NCBI RefSeq assembly: GCF_001659685.2 | Contig: NZ_LXYE02000001.1 | Coordinates: 310,001-374,000 of the forward strand | From: Labilibacter marinus | GTDB lineage: Bacteria; Bacteroidota; Bacteroidia; Bacteroidales; Marinilabiliaceae | DNA: 64,000 nt | Reading direction: 5' to 3' | Shown here: one piece after another, positions 15,916 to 25,409 of the stretch | Numbering within the stretch: the first letter of the stretch is position 1 | Layout of the letters: each line of letters opens with the position of its first letter | Position numbers and translations under genes: made by a program | Notes under the pieces: generated by a model | Seen by the model: the letters and a program-made list of their open reading frames with translations, nothing else | Databases searched by the model: none | What the model was told of the DNA's origin: nothing

Positions 15916-17574
15916 ATGAAAAAGTTATTATATATAAGTGCAATACTAACTGCGTTCATGGTTTCGGCTTGCTCCGATTTCTTAGAAGTAGACCCAATTG
16001 CACGTGAAACAGAAGAGAATTTCTTTGAAACGCCAGATAATGCCATACTTGCCATCAATGGTATTTATGATGTTATTGGTCAGTCAGAAGGTTCTGGTCC
16101 TGATGGACAATGGTTAACGCATAATTACGAGTTTTTCTTTGGAGATTTATTAGCTGATGATGCCGAGAAAGGATCAAAAGAAGCGGATTTACAGCCTATA
16201 CAAGATATGGTTGAGTGGAGATCTGGTACTTCAAATAGTGTATTAGAGTCTGTGTGGATTAAATGTTTTGATGGTATTTACAGAGCTAATGTAGCTTTAA
16301 AATGGTTACCACAAAGTTCTTTGGATGCAGAGTTAAAGTCCCGATTAGAAGGAGAGGCTTATTTCTTGAAAGGTTATTTTTATTTCTATATGGTTCGTGT
16401 ATTTGGCGGTGTGCCATTATTTGATGAGCCAGTAGGATCAGCAGAGTTCGGAAGTATTCCTCGCGCTTCATATCACGAAACTTTTGAGTATGCAGCTTTA
16501 CAATTTGAAAAAGCTATTGAACGCTTACCAAACAAATCGGAATATGCAAGCTCAGATATGGGACGTGCCACTTTAGGTGCAGCTCAAGGTTATCTAGCTC
16601 GTCTTCGTATGTATCAAATTGGCATGGATGCGGAGTCAACGGTAACTTATCAGGAAGTTAAAGACCTGACAACCGCTATTATGGGTTCAGGTCAATATTC
16701 TTTAATGACTAATTATGCACAACTGAATGAATTCGTAGGTGAAAATGCAAGTGAGTCTATATTCGAATTACAAATGATTGAAGGAAGTACGGCTAATGCA
16801 CCTGAAAAAACAGGAACTAATTTGAATCAGTTTACGGGTAACCGCGGTGATTGGGGATGGGGATTTCAAAATCCTACACAGGACCTAGTGGATGCTTTTG
16901 AAGACCAGGATCCTCGTTTAAGTTGTTCGGTTTATGGACCTGTATATAACGGAGGTGTTGTTCAAGGAATGGCCTACGACTATAAGCTAGAGGAAATGAT
17001 GACGCCGTATTTAAATAGAAAAACAGCTATGGCTGATGCGGAGAAACCGTCCATTACTAAAAGTAGTGCTTACAATATCCGTAAAATGCGTTATACCGAA
17101 ATTCTTTTGTTACATGCCGAGGTTGAAATTGAATTAGGTAATTATACAGTGGCCGAAGACATTATTGAGTCCATCCGAGCTCGTGCTCGCACAAGTACTA
17201 TGGCGCGCGGTTTTGCCGAAGGTCAGTTAAGCTATCCTTCAACAGGCTGGGGAGGTAACTTACCTTATTTAGGAGTGCCAGCAGAAAGAGATGCTGCCAT
17301 TGATTTATTGCTGAAAGAAAAACGTGTTGAAATGGCTAATGAGGGGCTACGTTTTTGGGATTTAGTTCGTCATGGTAAGTACTTAGATATGCTAGACCAC
17401 AAACAAGCAACTTTTACAAATAACGATGGCAACCTTCGTTACGAGAATGTGAGCTTGCGTGCAAACTGTGTAGAGAAATGTATCGATGGTAAAAATGGTG
17501 TACAAGTGCCATTAATGCCTATTCCAGAATCTGAAGTAAATGACTGGGGCTTAACTCAAAATAAAGGATACTAA
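15916..17574 (+). CDS. SusD/RagB-family surface lipoprotein
   Basis: 552 residues. Lipoprotein signal with Cys19 in MVSACSDFLEVDP. The SusD N-terminal TPR-like region shows DNAILAINGIYDVIG and GEAYFLKGYFYFYMVRVFGGVP, the best family signature. The C-terminal region carries KMRYTEILLLHAEVEIELGN and LLLKEKRVEMANEGLRFWDL. It acts as the lid over SusC, capturing mannan oligosaccharides at the cell surface. It is 18 bases after susC and part of the same transcript. Confidence 0.95.
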   Translation: MKKLLYISAILTAFMVSACSDFLEVDPIARETEENFFETPDNAILAINGIYDVIGQSEGSGPDGQWLTHNYEFFFGDLLADDAEKGSKEADLQPIQDMVEWRSGTSNSVLESVWIKCFDGIYRANVALKWLPQSSLDAELKSRLEGEAYFLKGYFYFYMVRVFGGVPLFDEPVGSAEFGSIPRASYHETFEYAALQFEKAIERLPNKSEYASSDMGRATLGAAQGYLARLRMYQIGMDAESTVTYQEVKDLTTAIMGSGQYSLMTNYAQLNEFVGENASESIFELQMIEGSTANAPEKTGTNLNQFTGNRGDWGWGFQNPTQDLVDAFEDQDPRLSCSVYGPVYNGGVVQGMAYDYKLEEMMTPYLNRKTAMADAEKPSITKSSAYNIRKMRYTEILLLHAEVEIELGNYTVAEDIIESIRARARTSTMARGFAEGQLSYPSTGWGGNLPYLGVPAERDAAIDLLLKEKRVEMANEGLRFWDLVRHGKYLDMLDHKQATFTNNDGNLRYENVSLRANCVEKCIDGKNGVQVPLMPIPESEVNDWGLTQNKGY

Positions 17575-17588
17575 TAAATTATACCGAA

Positions 17589-19307
17589 ATGAAAAATATA
17601 TTAAAATATAGCTTATTCTCCTTATTAATTGGCTTGTTAGTATTTACAACAGGGTGCGAGGAGAAAGAGTTGTCGCAAGACTATGATATAAACTGGCCAA
17701 TACCAGAGCTTACAGAAATTTCTGTTTCTGGTGATGTGGCAATAGGTTCGCAAATAACCGTTAAAGGAGCGCATTTTGCAGATGCTGTGGTTACTATCAA
17801 TGGTACCGAATGTAAGGTGATCAATGTAAATGGTACAGAGACGGAAATGTCGGTAGAGCTACCAAGAATCTTTGAACAAGGATTATTGCGTGTGGCTAAT
17901 GTGTTCAGTCGCTATAGCGAGAGCGATGAATTACTCAACCCTGTTTATCCCGAAGTAACCGTTACAAAGGTTAATGATATTCCGCAAGGACTTCAGTTTA
18001 AGGTGGAAGGTGAAAATGTTGATGTGATTACAGAAGTATATATCGATGGAGAGAGTGTGCCTATCTTAACACGTAAACCTTCGGAAATATTAATAAACTC
18101 TGGTGAAGTTGACCTAAAGCCTGGACAGCTTGTAACGGTTAGTTTTAAAAGCTTAGGGCCTAATGCTATTCCTGAAGTACCAAACGTAAATGTTACTTAT
18201 CCGTTTATCGAATACAAAGAATTAATTATTTGGGATTTTGAGGATGGAAACCATCTATATGTAGGAGAGCCAACGGCAACTGTTGAGGCTGGCGGATCTG
18301 ATTGTCCGGGTAATGTGGATAAGTTTTTCCAATTAAGAGCGCCTGGTTATGGTTGGGATAAAGCAACAGGAGAAATGACTTCTGATGAAGTACCTGATGT
18401 ATCTACCTTTGTAAATCCATACTTGACGTTTGTTGTGCGCACTCCAGTTGGTAGCGCTGGTTATTTCCAAATGGAAGACCAAAATGGTAATTGGCGTCAT
18501 TTTAACTATGGTTTCAGAACGGAAGGCGAATGGATGATTATTTCTCAACCTTTGAATGAAGGATGGGAAGGCGGCGAGTTTGATGCCAGAGCATTCAAAC
18601 CAAAGTTAGGCTTTAAAGCAGGTAATGCAGGAACACAGCAAGATGTTGATATTGCCTACATGAAAATTACTGAAGGAATGTACGACGGTGTGTTGGAGCC
18701 AGGTGATCCAATTGGTTCAACAGATATTCCTGCAAAGATTGATTTATTAACTTTTGAGGATACCGAAAACCATCCCGATCAGGTTAATAATGATATAACT
18801 ATTGGTTCGTTAGATAATACTTTGCGTCCAGCAGCCGATCAAATATCTGCTTTTAATGGTAGCCATTTTTATACGTTTGGTAACGATCCTGCTGCAGGTG
18901 GCTGGGGCGGTTACTGGGGTAATACCATCTCGGTAGATACTAAAACAACTGACTTATCTAAGTTTAAAGATCCGTATTTATCGATGGCTTTAAATACAGG
19001 AAAAGGCCTAGGGCAGCAATATATTATTGTTCGTATGTACCAATATGACGAACAGTTAGTTATGGTTCGTAAGTTCTTCCCGAATAACGATGGGCTTTGG
19101 ACTAATCATCAGTTTAGCTTATTTAACGAAGATCTTGAAAACTGGAGTGATGATTCTACAGAATTAGGTGCTCATTATAAGACCTTAAAAAGAATGAACC
19201 CAGCTGAAGCGATTGATAGAGTTGAAATCATTGTTTCTCGAAATGATCAAAACGAAGTTTTAATCAGTATGGATGAGTTCTCTATTACGGAAGGTCCTAG
19301 ATATTAA
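17589..19307 (+). CDS. Surface glycan-binding lipoprotein (SGBP, IPT/TIG type)
   Basis: 572 residues, lipoprotein signal with Cys23 (VFTTGCEEKE). IPT/TIG immunoglobulin-like domains at about 38-110 and 115-205 (ISVSGDVAIGSQITVKGAHF) are followed by a long C-terminal half made of two related beta-sandwich-like segments (WDFEDGNHLYVGEP near 215 and LLTFEDTENHPDQ near 388). This matches the second surface glycan-binding protein placed after SusD in many polysaccharide loci. It would hold mannan on the cell surface and has no catalytic role. It starts 14 bases after susD. Confidence 0.85.
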   Translation: MKNILKYSLFSLLIGLLVFTTGCEEKELSQDYDINWPIPELTEISVSGDVAIGSQITVKGAHFADAVVTINGTECKVINVNGTETEMSVELPRIFEQGLLRVANVFSRYSESDELLNPVYPEVTVTKVNDIPQGLQFKVEGENVDVITEVYIDGESVPILTRKPSEILINSGEVDLKPGQLVTVSFKSLGPNAIPEVPNVNVTYPFIEYKELIIWDFEDGNHLYVGEPTATVEAGGSDCPGNVDKFFQLRAPGYGWDKATGEMTSDEVPDVSTFVNPYLTFVVRTPVGSAGYFQMEDQNGNWRHFNYGFRTEGEWMIISQPLNEGWEGGEFDARAFKPKLGFKAGNAGTQQDVDIAYMKITEGMYDGVLEPGDPIGSTDIPAKIDLLTFEDTENHPDQVNNDITIGSLDNTLRPAADQISAFNGSHFYTFGNDPAAGGWGGYWGNTISVDTKTTDLSKFKDPYLSMALNTGKGLGQQYIIVRMYQYDEQLVMVRKFFPNNDGLWTNHQFSLFNEDLENWSDDSTELGAHYKTLKRMNPAEAIDRVEIIVSRNDQNEVLISMDEFSITEGPRY

Positions 19308-19332
19308 AAGCGATCTGAATTATTAATAATAC

Positions 19333-19360
19333 GCAAGCCAACTGATTACGGTTGGCTTGC
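19333..19360 (+). terminator. Stem-loop between SGBP and GH26 genes
   Basis: GCAAGCCAAC (19333-19342), an 8-base loop, then GTTGGCTTGC (19351-19360): a perfect 10-bp stem. It is not followed by a T run, so it more likely slows or partly terminates transcription, or protects the 3' end of the susCD-SGBP message, than acts as a full terminator. Confidence 0.6.
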
Positions 19361-19385
19361 ATTATCAACATTTTATTTATTCATC

Positions 19386-21335
19386 ATGAGGCAATTGTAT
19401 AAGCAAGTAATAGGCGCACTTTTAATTCTTATTACTGTAGTGGCGTGTAGCAAAGAGGAGGATACAAAAAGTAATTTGTCCGAATTAAATAGTTTCTCTG
19501 TGCAGGAGTTAATGATTACTTTTCAGCAAGATGCAGAGGGTAATTGGTACTCAAAAGCAAGCGAAGATGATGATTTGAGTGATTTAACAGCAGAATTTGA
19601 TATATCACCACTTGCCATGATGTTTATTGGCAATACTCCCCAAACTTCTGGATATAACAAAAACAACTTCAATAATCCAGTTACTTATACTGTACGTGCC
19701 GAAGACGGTACAAAAACAAATTATACAGTATCTATTTTTAAAGAAGCTTCTATTGCTTCATTTAGTATAAAAGAATTAAGCGATGTTGAGTTTATAATCA
19801 CATCAAATGATATTACAGCTACCGTTATAAATGGTACTGATTTAAGTGCATTAACCGCCATTTTTGAAGTAACTGAAGGAGCCAAACTATATGTGGATGG
19901 CGCGGAACAAGTATCTGGAACAACAGTCAATAATTTTGCAACACCACTGGTTTATAAATTGATAGAAACGGATGGAGCAGAGAAAGATTATACAGTTACG
20001 ATTACGGAAGCAGACAACCAAGCGCCTATAGCCGATGCGGGCGAAGATAAAACGATTTTGGTAAACCAAGGCCAGTCTAATGCGAATGTTCAATTGGATG
20101 GTTCGGGTTCCTCAGATGCCGAAGGTTCTATTGCTACTTACGAATGGAAAAAAGGGAGTACACTAATTGCTTCAGGAGTGAAACCAGAAATAACATTAGG
20201 AATTGGGTTGCATGAAATTGAGTTAATGGTGAGTGATGGGCAAGGAGCTACAGGTTCTGATGGTGTAACTATAATGGTGCAAGAGGCTGGCGTTTATACT
20301 CCAATAGATGGTGATGCAACACAGGCTACAAAAAACTTGTTAACTAATATGGGAGCCATGGCAATTAGCGAAAATTTTGCTTTTGGTCAGGAGTTTCCTA
20401 TGTCCTTTAAATTAAATGGGCTTAGAAACGATTTAAGCACTTCTGATTGTAAAGAAGTAAGTGGCGACCATCCGGGCGTATTCGGAATTGACCCGCATTA
20501 TATGATGTACAAAACAGCTGAACAGCGTCAGTTACACATTGATGAAGCCAAAGCGGCTTATGCCAATGGAGCCATTGTTACGTTTGATTTTCATCAGCAA
20601 AGTAAACACGACCATAAGATATATATGAGCGATATAACATCAGCCAATGACAAAAGCTTGATGTATGATATTGTAAATGATAATAATGAAGCCCGAGCAT
20701 GGTTTTATGATGAGTTGGATGATATATTAGGAATTATTAATGATGATTTAGGATTCCCTGTAGTATTCCGTTTGTATCACGAAATGGATGGAAATTGGTT
20801 TTGGTGGGGAAGTTCTGCTACTCACCATAATGCTCAGTTGTATATCGATTTTTATCGCCTTACAGTAGAATATATAAAGGAGCGTAGTAATCAAATACTA
20901 TTTGCATGGTCTCCTAATGGTCAGGTTCATACGCAATATTACCCAGGCGATTCTTTTGTTGATGTGGTAGGTTTTGATATTTACGAACCTAATGTAGCGG
21001 ACCTTAAAACTAAGCTCATCGATTTATCAATATTTGCTTTGAATCATAACAAGGTGGCTATTCTGGCCGAAACGGGTTACCGCAACGACTTTATTAATAA
21101 TGCATCTGGTTTTTGGGGCGACGTGATTTTAGAATCCATAAAACAAGGAGGAAGTGAAGTGAGAATAGCGTGGGTGCTCTCTTGGTTTAATGCTCCCTGG
21201 CACGCTAATCAAAGTGATTTATTTATTCCAGACGAAAATAGTCCTCAAAGCGCTAAGGATAAGTTTATCGATTTTAAGAACGACGGTAAAACGCTTTTTA
21301 TGGATGATGTTAAAGTCTTAAATATGTATGAGTAG
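19386..21335 (+). CDS. GH26 endo-beta-1,4-mannanase, multidomain lipoprotein
   Basis: 649 residues. Lipoprotein signal with Cys21 (TVVACSKEED). Two Ig-like repeats (about 30-205) share the end motif TYTVRAEDGTKTNYTVSI / ETDGAEKDYTVTI. A PKD domain follows (about 213-300, IADAGEDKTI to LMVSDGQGATG), then the GH26 catalytic barrel (about 305-645). The acid/base is Glu466 in RLYHEMDGNWFWWG; the nucleophile is Glu562 in LAETGYR. It hydrolyses internal beta-1,4-mannosidic bonds at the cell surface, with the N-terminal domains acting as spacer. It opens the enzyme part of the operon. Confidence 0.93.
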   Translation: MRQLYKQVIGALLILITVVACSKEEDTKSNLSELNSFSVQELMITFQQDAEGNWYSKASEDDDLSDLTAEFDISPLAMMFIGNTPQTSGYNKNNFNNPVTYTVRAEDGTKTNYTVSIFKEASIASFSIKELSDVEFIITSNDITATVINGTDLSALTAIFEVTEGAKLYVDGAEQVSGTTVNNFATPLVYKLIETDGAEKDYTVTITEADNQAPIADAGEDKTILVNQGQSNANVQLDGSGSSDAEGSIATYEWKKGSTLIASGVKPEITLGIGLHEIELMVSDGQGATGSDGVTIMVQEAGVYTPIDGDATQATKNLLTNMGAMAISENFAFGQEFPMSFKLNGLRNDLSTSDCKEVSGDHPGVFGIDPHYMMYKTAEQRQLHIDEAKAAYANGAIVTFDFHQQSKHDHKIYMSDITSANDKSLMYDIVNDNNEARAWFYDELDDILGIINDDLGFPVVFRLYHEMDGNWFWWGSSATHHNAQLYIDFYRLTVEYIKERSNQILFAWSPNGQVHTQYYPGDSFVDVVGFDIYEPNVADLKTKLIDLSIFALNHNKVAILAETGYRNDFINNASGFWGDVILESIKQGGSEVRIAWVLSWFNAPWHANQSDLFIPDENSPQSAKDKFIDFKNDGKTLFMDDVKVLNMYE

Positions 21336-21532
21336 TAGGATAGAAGCTTTAGCTCAACGGAGCAATAGTTCAGTGCAATGCATAGGAAACTTAGAAAAGG
21401 AATAAATCGGCGCAATAAACCTGTGAAGTGAAGAAATAGGTTGAAACGCAAAAATTCAAACAAATACAATTTTACGTTAAAAGAAAAATGAAACCAGTGT
21501 CCTTGAGATGCTGTGTTTTTAAACTGAAAATA

Positions 21533-22639
21533 ATGTCTATAAAACAATTAACAATCACGGTTCTAATAGCCATCGTCACATTTATCTCTTGTAATAATAC
21601 AACGGATAAAGCGAGCGAAATCAATCCAATTTTCACTCATCTAAATAAAATAAAAGGACAAGGTATTTTATTTGGACATCAGGATGACCTAGCATACGGA
21701 ATGCATTGGAGCTACAGTAAAGGAGGTTCTGATGTGAAAGGTGTATCGGGCGATTATCCAGCTTTATTTGGATGGGAACTTGGCGGAATAGAAGAAGATA
21801 GAGAAGTGAACTTAGATAGTGTTCCTTTTGATGCCATGAAGCGTTTAGCTATCTATGGGCATGAAAAAGGAGGTGTTAATACTTTTAGCTGGCACCCATT
21901 TTCACCAATTGATAGCATCAGTTCATGGAATGGAGATGCAGTGGTAGTTAAGCATATTCTACCAGGTGGTTCGCATCATCAGGCTTTTAAAAATCAATTA
22001 GATAAGGTGGCTCAATTTCTTAACGAGCTAAAAGATAATACTGGACAATCCATACCATTTATATTTCGTCCTTGGCACGAGATGGATGGCGGATGGTTTT
22101 GGTGGGGTACCAAGGCCTGTACGCCTGAGGAATTGAAGCTCCTGTTTCGATTTACTGTAGCGTATCTTAGAAATGAAAAAGGAATGTCGCAAATGTTGGT
22201 AGCCTATTCTCCTGACAGAAATTTTGATACAAAAAATGAATACCTGACTTGGTATCCTGGTGATGATGTGGTTGAGATTCTAGGCATGGATAATTACTGG
22301 GATTTTAAACAGGAGAATGGAGAACAAGATGTGATTAAAAAACTGCATGTTGTTATCGAAACAGCCAATGAAAAAGGCAAACTATCCGCATTAACCGAAA
22401 CAGGATTATCTAATGTAACAGACTCTTTATGGTTTACACAAAAGCTCGGAGTAGTGCTTAGCGATTCATTGGTTAAAAAAGAATTAAGCTATGCCATGGT
22501 ATGGAGAAATGATCCCAAAGTACATTTCTTTTTTCCCTACCCAGGTCACCCCGCAGCCCCTGATGCCAAAGTAATGTTAGAGGCCAATCACATACTATTA
22601 TTAAACGACTATATTGACTTATTAAAGAAGAATTTATAA
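21533..22639 (+). CDS. GH26 beta-mannanase, single-domain lipoprotein
   Basis: 368 residues from ATG 21533, chosen because it gives a proper lipoprotein signal (MSIKQLTITVLIAI, then TFISC); an upstream in-frame ATG at 21488 adds 15 unlikely residues. Only the GH26 domain is present: GHQDDLAYGMHW near the start, acid/base Glu183 in FRPWHEMDGGWFWWG and nucleophile Glu289 in LTETGLS. It is close to BfManA-type GH26 enzymes that release mannobiose. Together with the larger GH26 and the GH5 enzyme it gives three mannanases in one locus. Its stop overlaps the next ATG (TAATG). Confidence 0.93.
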   Translation: MSIKQLTITVLIAIVTFISCNNTTDKASEINPIFTHLNKIKGQGILFGHQDDLAYGMHWSYSKGGSDVKGVSGDYPALFGWELGGIEEDREVNLDSVPFDAMKRLAIYGHEKGGVNTFSWHPFSPIDSISSWNGDAVVVKHILPGGSHHQAFKNQLDKVAQFLNELKDNTGQSIPFIFRPWHEMDGGWFWWGTKACTPEELKLLFRFTVAYLRNEKGMSQMLVAYSPDRNFDTKNEYLTWYPGDDVVEILGMDNYWDFKQENGEQDVIKKLHVVIETANEKGKLSALTETGLSNVTDSLWFTQKLGVVLSDSLVKKELSYAMVWRNDPKVHFFFPYPGHPAAPDAKVMLEANHILLLNDYIDLLKKNL

Positions 22640-23820
22640 TGGAGAAGCTATCATTTGAGGAAAGGTTGAGCAAGATTAAAGCCGACCATAACGCACTGAT
22701 TGAAAAAACGAATAAAGAAAAATTTAGCACCAATGGCATATATGCTCGTTACGAAAACCCAATTGTAAGCAGAGATCATATTCCGTTGAGTTGGCGCTAC
22801 GATTTAAATAAGGAAACAAATCCGTTTTTAATGGAACGTATTGGTTTTAATGCGGCATTTAATGCAGGAGCTATCAAGCTAAATGGTAAATATTTATTGG
22901 TGGTAAGAGTGGAAGGGAACGATAGAAAATCATTTTTTGCTGTTGCGGAAAGTCCCAATGGTATCGATAATTTTAAATTTTGGGATAGACCAATAACACT
23001 TCCTCAAAATGATAAGCCTGATACCAATGTGTATGATATGCGTTTAACCCAGCACGATGATGGTTATATTTACGGAGTTTTTTGCACCGAGCGAAAAGAC
23101 CCTAATGCACCAGAAGGTGATACATCAACCGCTATGGCTGAAGCGGGTATTGCACGTACTAAGGATTTAAAAACATGGGAGCGTTTGCCCGATTTAATAT
23201 CTACCACAGGACAGCAACGTAATGTTGTACTTTTTCCGCATTTAATCGAAGGCAAATACGCTTTTTATACCCGTCCTCAGGATGGATTTATTGATACAGG
23301 TAAAGGTGGTGGAGTAGGTTTTGGATTATCTGAATCAATTGAAAAACCGGAAGTGAAGGAAGAACTTATAGTTGACCCGAAGACTTATCATACCATCTAT
23401 GAGGTGAAGAATGGTTTAGGGCCTGCTCCAATTAAAACAGAATATGGTTGGCTGCAATTAGCTCATGGTGTTCGTAATACGGCAGCAGGTTTAAGATATA
23501 CGCTTTATATGTTTATGACCGATTTAGAAAAACCTTGGGTAGTAACGCATAAGCCACACGGACATTTTATAGCACCTTTACAAGAAGAACGAATTGGAGA
23601 TGTATCTAATGTGGTGTTTTCAAATGGTTGGATTAAGGATGACGATGGGCAGGTGAAGATATATTATGCATCATCAGATACAAGAATGCACGTGGCGACT
23701 TCAACAGTGGAACAGTTACTAGATTACTGTATGAATTCGCCTCAAGATAAACTACACTCACATTTGTCTGTAGAAACTATTAACGAATTAATTGATAAGA
23801 ATTATAGTTTATGTAAGTAG
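22639..23820 (+). CDS. 4-O-beta-D-mannosyl-D-glucose phosphorylase (GH130)
   Basis: 393 residues, no signal peptide, so cytoplasmic. Five-bladed propeller of GH130 subfamily 1: NPIVSRDHIPLSWRYD, RIGFNAAFNAGAIKL, the probable acid Asp133 in NVYDMRLTQHDDG, TTGQQRNVVLFPH and GGGVGFGLSESIEKP. Known members phosphorolyse mannosyl-glucose to alpha-mannose-1-phosphate and glucose (EC 2.4.1.281). Translational overlap with the GH26 gene upstream and the epimerase gene downstream reproduces the mannobiose pathway described in Bacteroides fragilis. Length is normal for the family. Confidence 0.93.
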   Translation: MEKLSFEERLSKIKADHNALIEKTNKEKFSTNGIYARYENPIVSRDHIPLSWRYDLNKETNPFLMERIGFNAAFNAGAIKLNGKYLLVVRVEGNDRKSFFAVAESPNGIDNFKFWDRPITLPQNDKPDTNVYDMRLTQHDDGYIYGVFCTERKDPNAPEGDTSTAMAEAGIARTKDLKTWERLPDLISTTGQQRNVVLFPHLIEGKYAFYTRPQDGFIDTGKGGGVGFGLSESIEKPEVKEELIVDPKTYHTIYEVKNGLGPAPIKTEYGWLQLAHGVRNTAAGLRYTLYMFMTDLEKPWVVTHKPHGHFIAPLQEERIGDVSNVVFSNGWIKDDDGQVKIYYASSDTRMHVATSTVEQLLDYCMNSPQDKLHSHLSVETINELIDKNYSLCK

Positions 23821-23825
23821 TTTTT

Positions 23826-23851
23826 AGGGAACACCTCATGGGGTGTTCTCT
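23826..23851 (+). terminator. Hairpin after the GH130 gene
   Basis: GAACACC (23829-23835), loop TCATGG, then GGTGTTC (23842-23848), followed by an AT-rich stretch. It probably attenuates rather than ends transcription, because the epimerase follows directly in the same direction. Confidence 0.5.
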
Positions 23852-23888
23852 AATTATTTATTCTATTTACTAAAACAATAAATAAAAT

Positions 23889-25109
23889 ATGAATATAATA
23901 GCTGATAACTCAATAAGGACTGAGTTGAAAAAGTTAGGTCAGGAGGTGACGCAAGAATTAATTAGGCTTTTGAATTATTGGGCCAATGAAACGCGGGACG
24001 AAAAAAACGGAGGTTTTATTGGGCAGATAGACCACTTTGGTAATATAAATGAGAAAGCTACCAAAGGTATGGTTTTAAATGCCCGTATTTTATGGACCTT
24101 TTCCTCTGCTTATCGAGTTACAGGAAAAAAGTCATATGAAAAACTGGCAGATGTTGCTTACCATTATTTAATGCAAAATTTTTGGGATAAGGAAGAAGGT
24201 GGTTTTTATTGGTCTGTTGATTATTTAGGAGCGGTAGAGAACTCTCGAAAACAAGCCTATGCCCAAGGTTTTGGTGTTTACGGTTTAGCAGAATATCATA
24301 GGGCAACGGGCCATCAGGAAGCCCTAGAATATGCGAAAGAGCTTTACTTTATTATAGAAGAAAAATATTGGGATAAAGACTTTGGAGGTTATATAGAAGC
24401 CTTGGGTAAGGATTGGCAAAATCTTGAGGATATGAGGTTGAGCGATAAAGATGCCAATATGCCCAAATCAATGAATACTCATCTTCATTTATTAGAGCCG
24501 TACGCCTGTTTATATAGGGTTTGGCCTAATCATTCATTAAAAGCAAGTATTAAGTCATTACTCCATATTTTTCAGGATAAAATAATCGATAAAAAAAGTG
24601 GTCACTTCAATCTATTTTTTGAAATGGACTGGACAATTAAATCAAAAGCTATTTCCTTTGGTCATGATATTGAAGGAGCCTGGTTGATGCATGAAGCAGC
24701 AGAGTTAATTGACGATGAAGAGCTGCTTATAAACATACAGAAAACTGCTCTTAATTTAGTTGATATCACCATAAAAGAGGGCTGTGATACAGATGGTGCT
24801 TTATTTAATGAGCAAGAAGAGCATCATTTAGATAGTGACAAACACTGGTGGCCTCAAGCCGAAGCTATGGTTGGTTTGGTAGATGCCTGGCAAATAAATG
24901 GCAACACTGCATATCTAATTAGCATGGAGAAAATATGGAAGTTTATTAAAGATAAACTCATCGATAAAGGACATGGAGAATGGTATTGGAGGGTAGATAA
25001 AAATGGTGATCCTATTACATGTGAAGATAAAGTGGGTTTTTGGAAATGCCCGTATCACAATGGACGTGCATTAATGGAGGTTTCTGAACGAATTAATAGG
25101 TGCAAATAA
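23889..25109 (+). CDS. Cellobiose/mannobiose 2-epimerase (AGE family)
   Basis: 406 residues, no signal, cytoplasmic (alpha/alpha)6 barrel. Motifs: GGFIGQIDHFGNINEKATKG, SFGHDIEGAW with His259, KHWWPQAEAMVGL, and CPYHNGRALMEV with His390, the two His positions used in catalysis by characterised cellobiose 2-epimerases. In this operon the natural substrate is beta-1,4-mannobiose, which it converts to mannosyl-glucose for the GH130 phosphorylase encoded just upstream. EC 5.1.3.11 by family and context. Confidence 0.92.
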   Translation: MNIIADNSIRTELKKLGQEVTQELIRLLNYWANETRDEKNGGFIGQIDHFGNINEKATKGMVLNARILWTFSSAYRVTGKKSYEKLADVAYHYLMQNFWDKEEGGFYWSVDYLGAVENSRKQAYAQGFGVYGLAEYHRATGHQEALEYAKELYFIIEEKYWDKDFGGYIEALGKDWQNLEDMRLSDKDANMPKSMNTHLHLLEPYACLYRVWPNHSLKASIKSLLHIFQDKIIDKKSGHFNLFFEMDWTIKSKAISFGHDIEGAWLMHEAAELIDDEELLINIQKTALNLVDITIKEGCDTDGALFNEQEEHHLDSDKHWWPQAEAMVGLVDAWQINGNTAYLISMEKIWKFIKDKLIDKGHGEWYWRVDKNGDPITCEDKVGFWKCPYHNGRALMEVSERINRCK

Positions 25110-25121
25110 AAACTAATAAAG

Positions 25122-25331
25122 ATGGTGTCGTGGGATGGGATTAATTTAATAATTCAGCGTGTAGAAAGTATAAATCTAGTCACTGTATTTAATGAATCAG
25201 GGCAATGTATATATGAAAATTCACCTCAGGAAGTAATTGGAATATCGGCTAAATTAGCCAATGATAAACGACTTTTAGTGGTGCTGAATTTTAAATTTAG
25301 CGATAGTAAGAGTTACGTACTAAAGGCGTAA
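25122..25331 (+). CDS. 69-residue frame resembling a T9SS C-terminal sorting domain
   Basis: Begins 12 bases after the epimerase stop. The sequence pattern INLVTVFNESGQCIYE, then ISAKLANDKRLLVVL, ending SKSYVLKA, looks like the beta-sandwich C-terminal domain that marks T9SS cargo. Here it has no cargo and no signal peptide, so it is more likely the 3' end of a gene lost by rearrangement than a working protein. Could also be a genuine small protein. Confidence 0.4.
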   Translation: MVSWDGINLIIQRVESINLVTVFNESGQCIYENSPQEVIGISAKLANDKRLLVVLNFKFSDSKSYVLKA

Positions 25332-25409
25332 AAAAAAGAATCAATAAGCGTGTTGTAATAAGCAAAAAAATGGGGTACTTAAAATTCCTTGTTTGTAAAT
25401 CAAAATATT

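Noticed and set aside
21336-21532. Possible small gene or RNA between the two GH26 genes
   Set aside because: No frame with a plausible start, no hairpin with T run and no promoter box; treated as an ordinary spacer.
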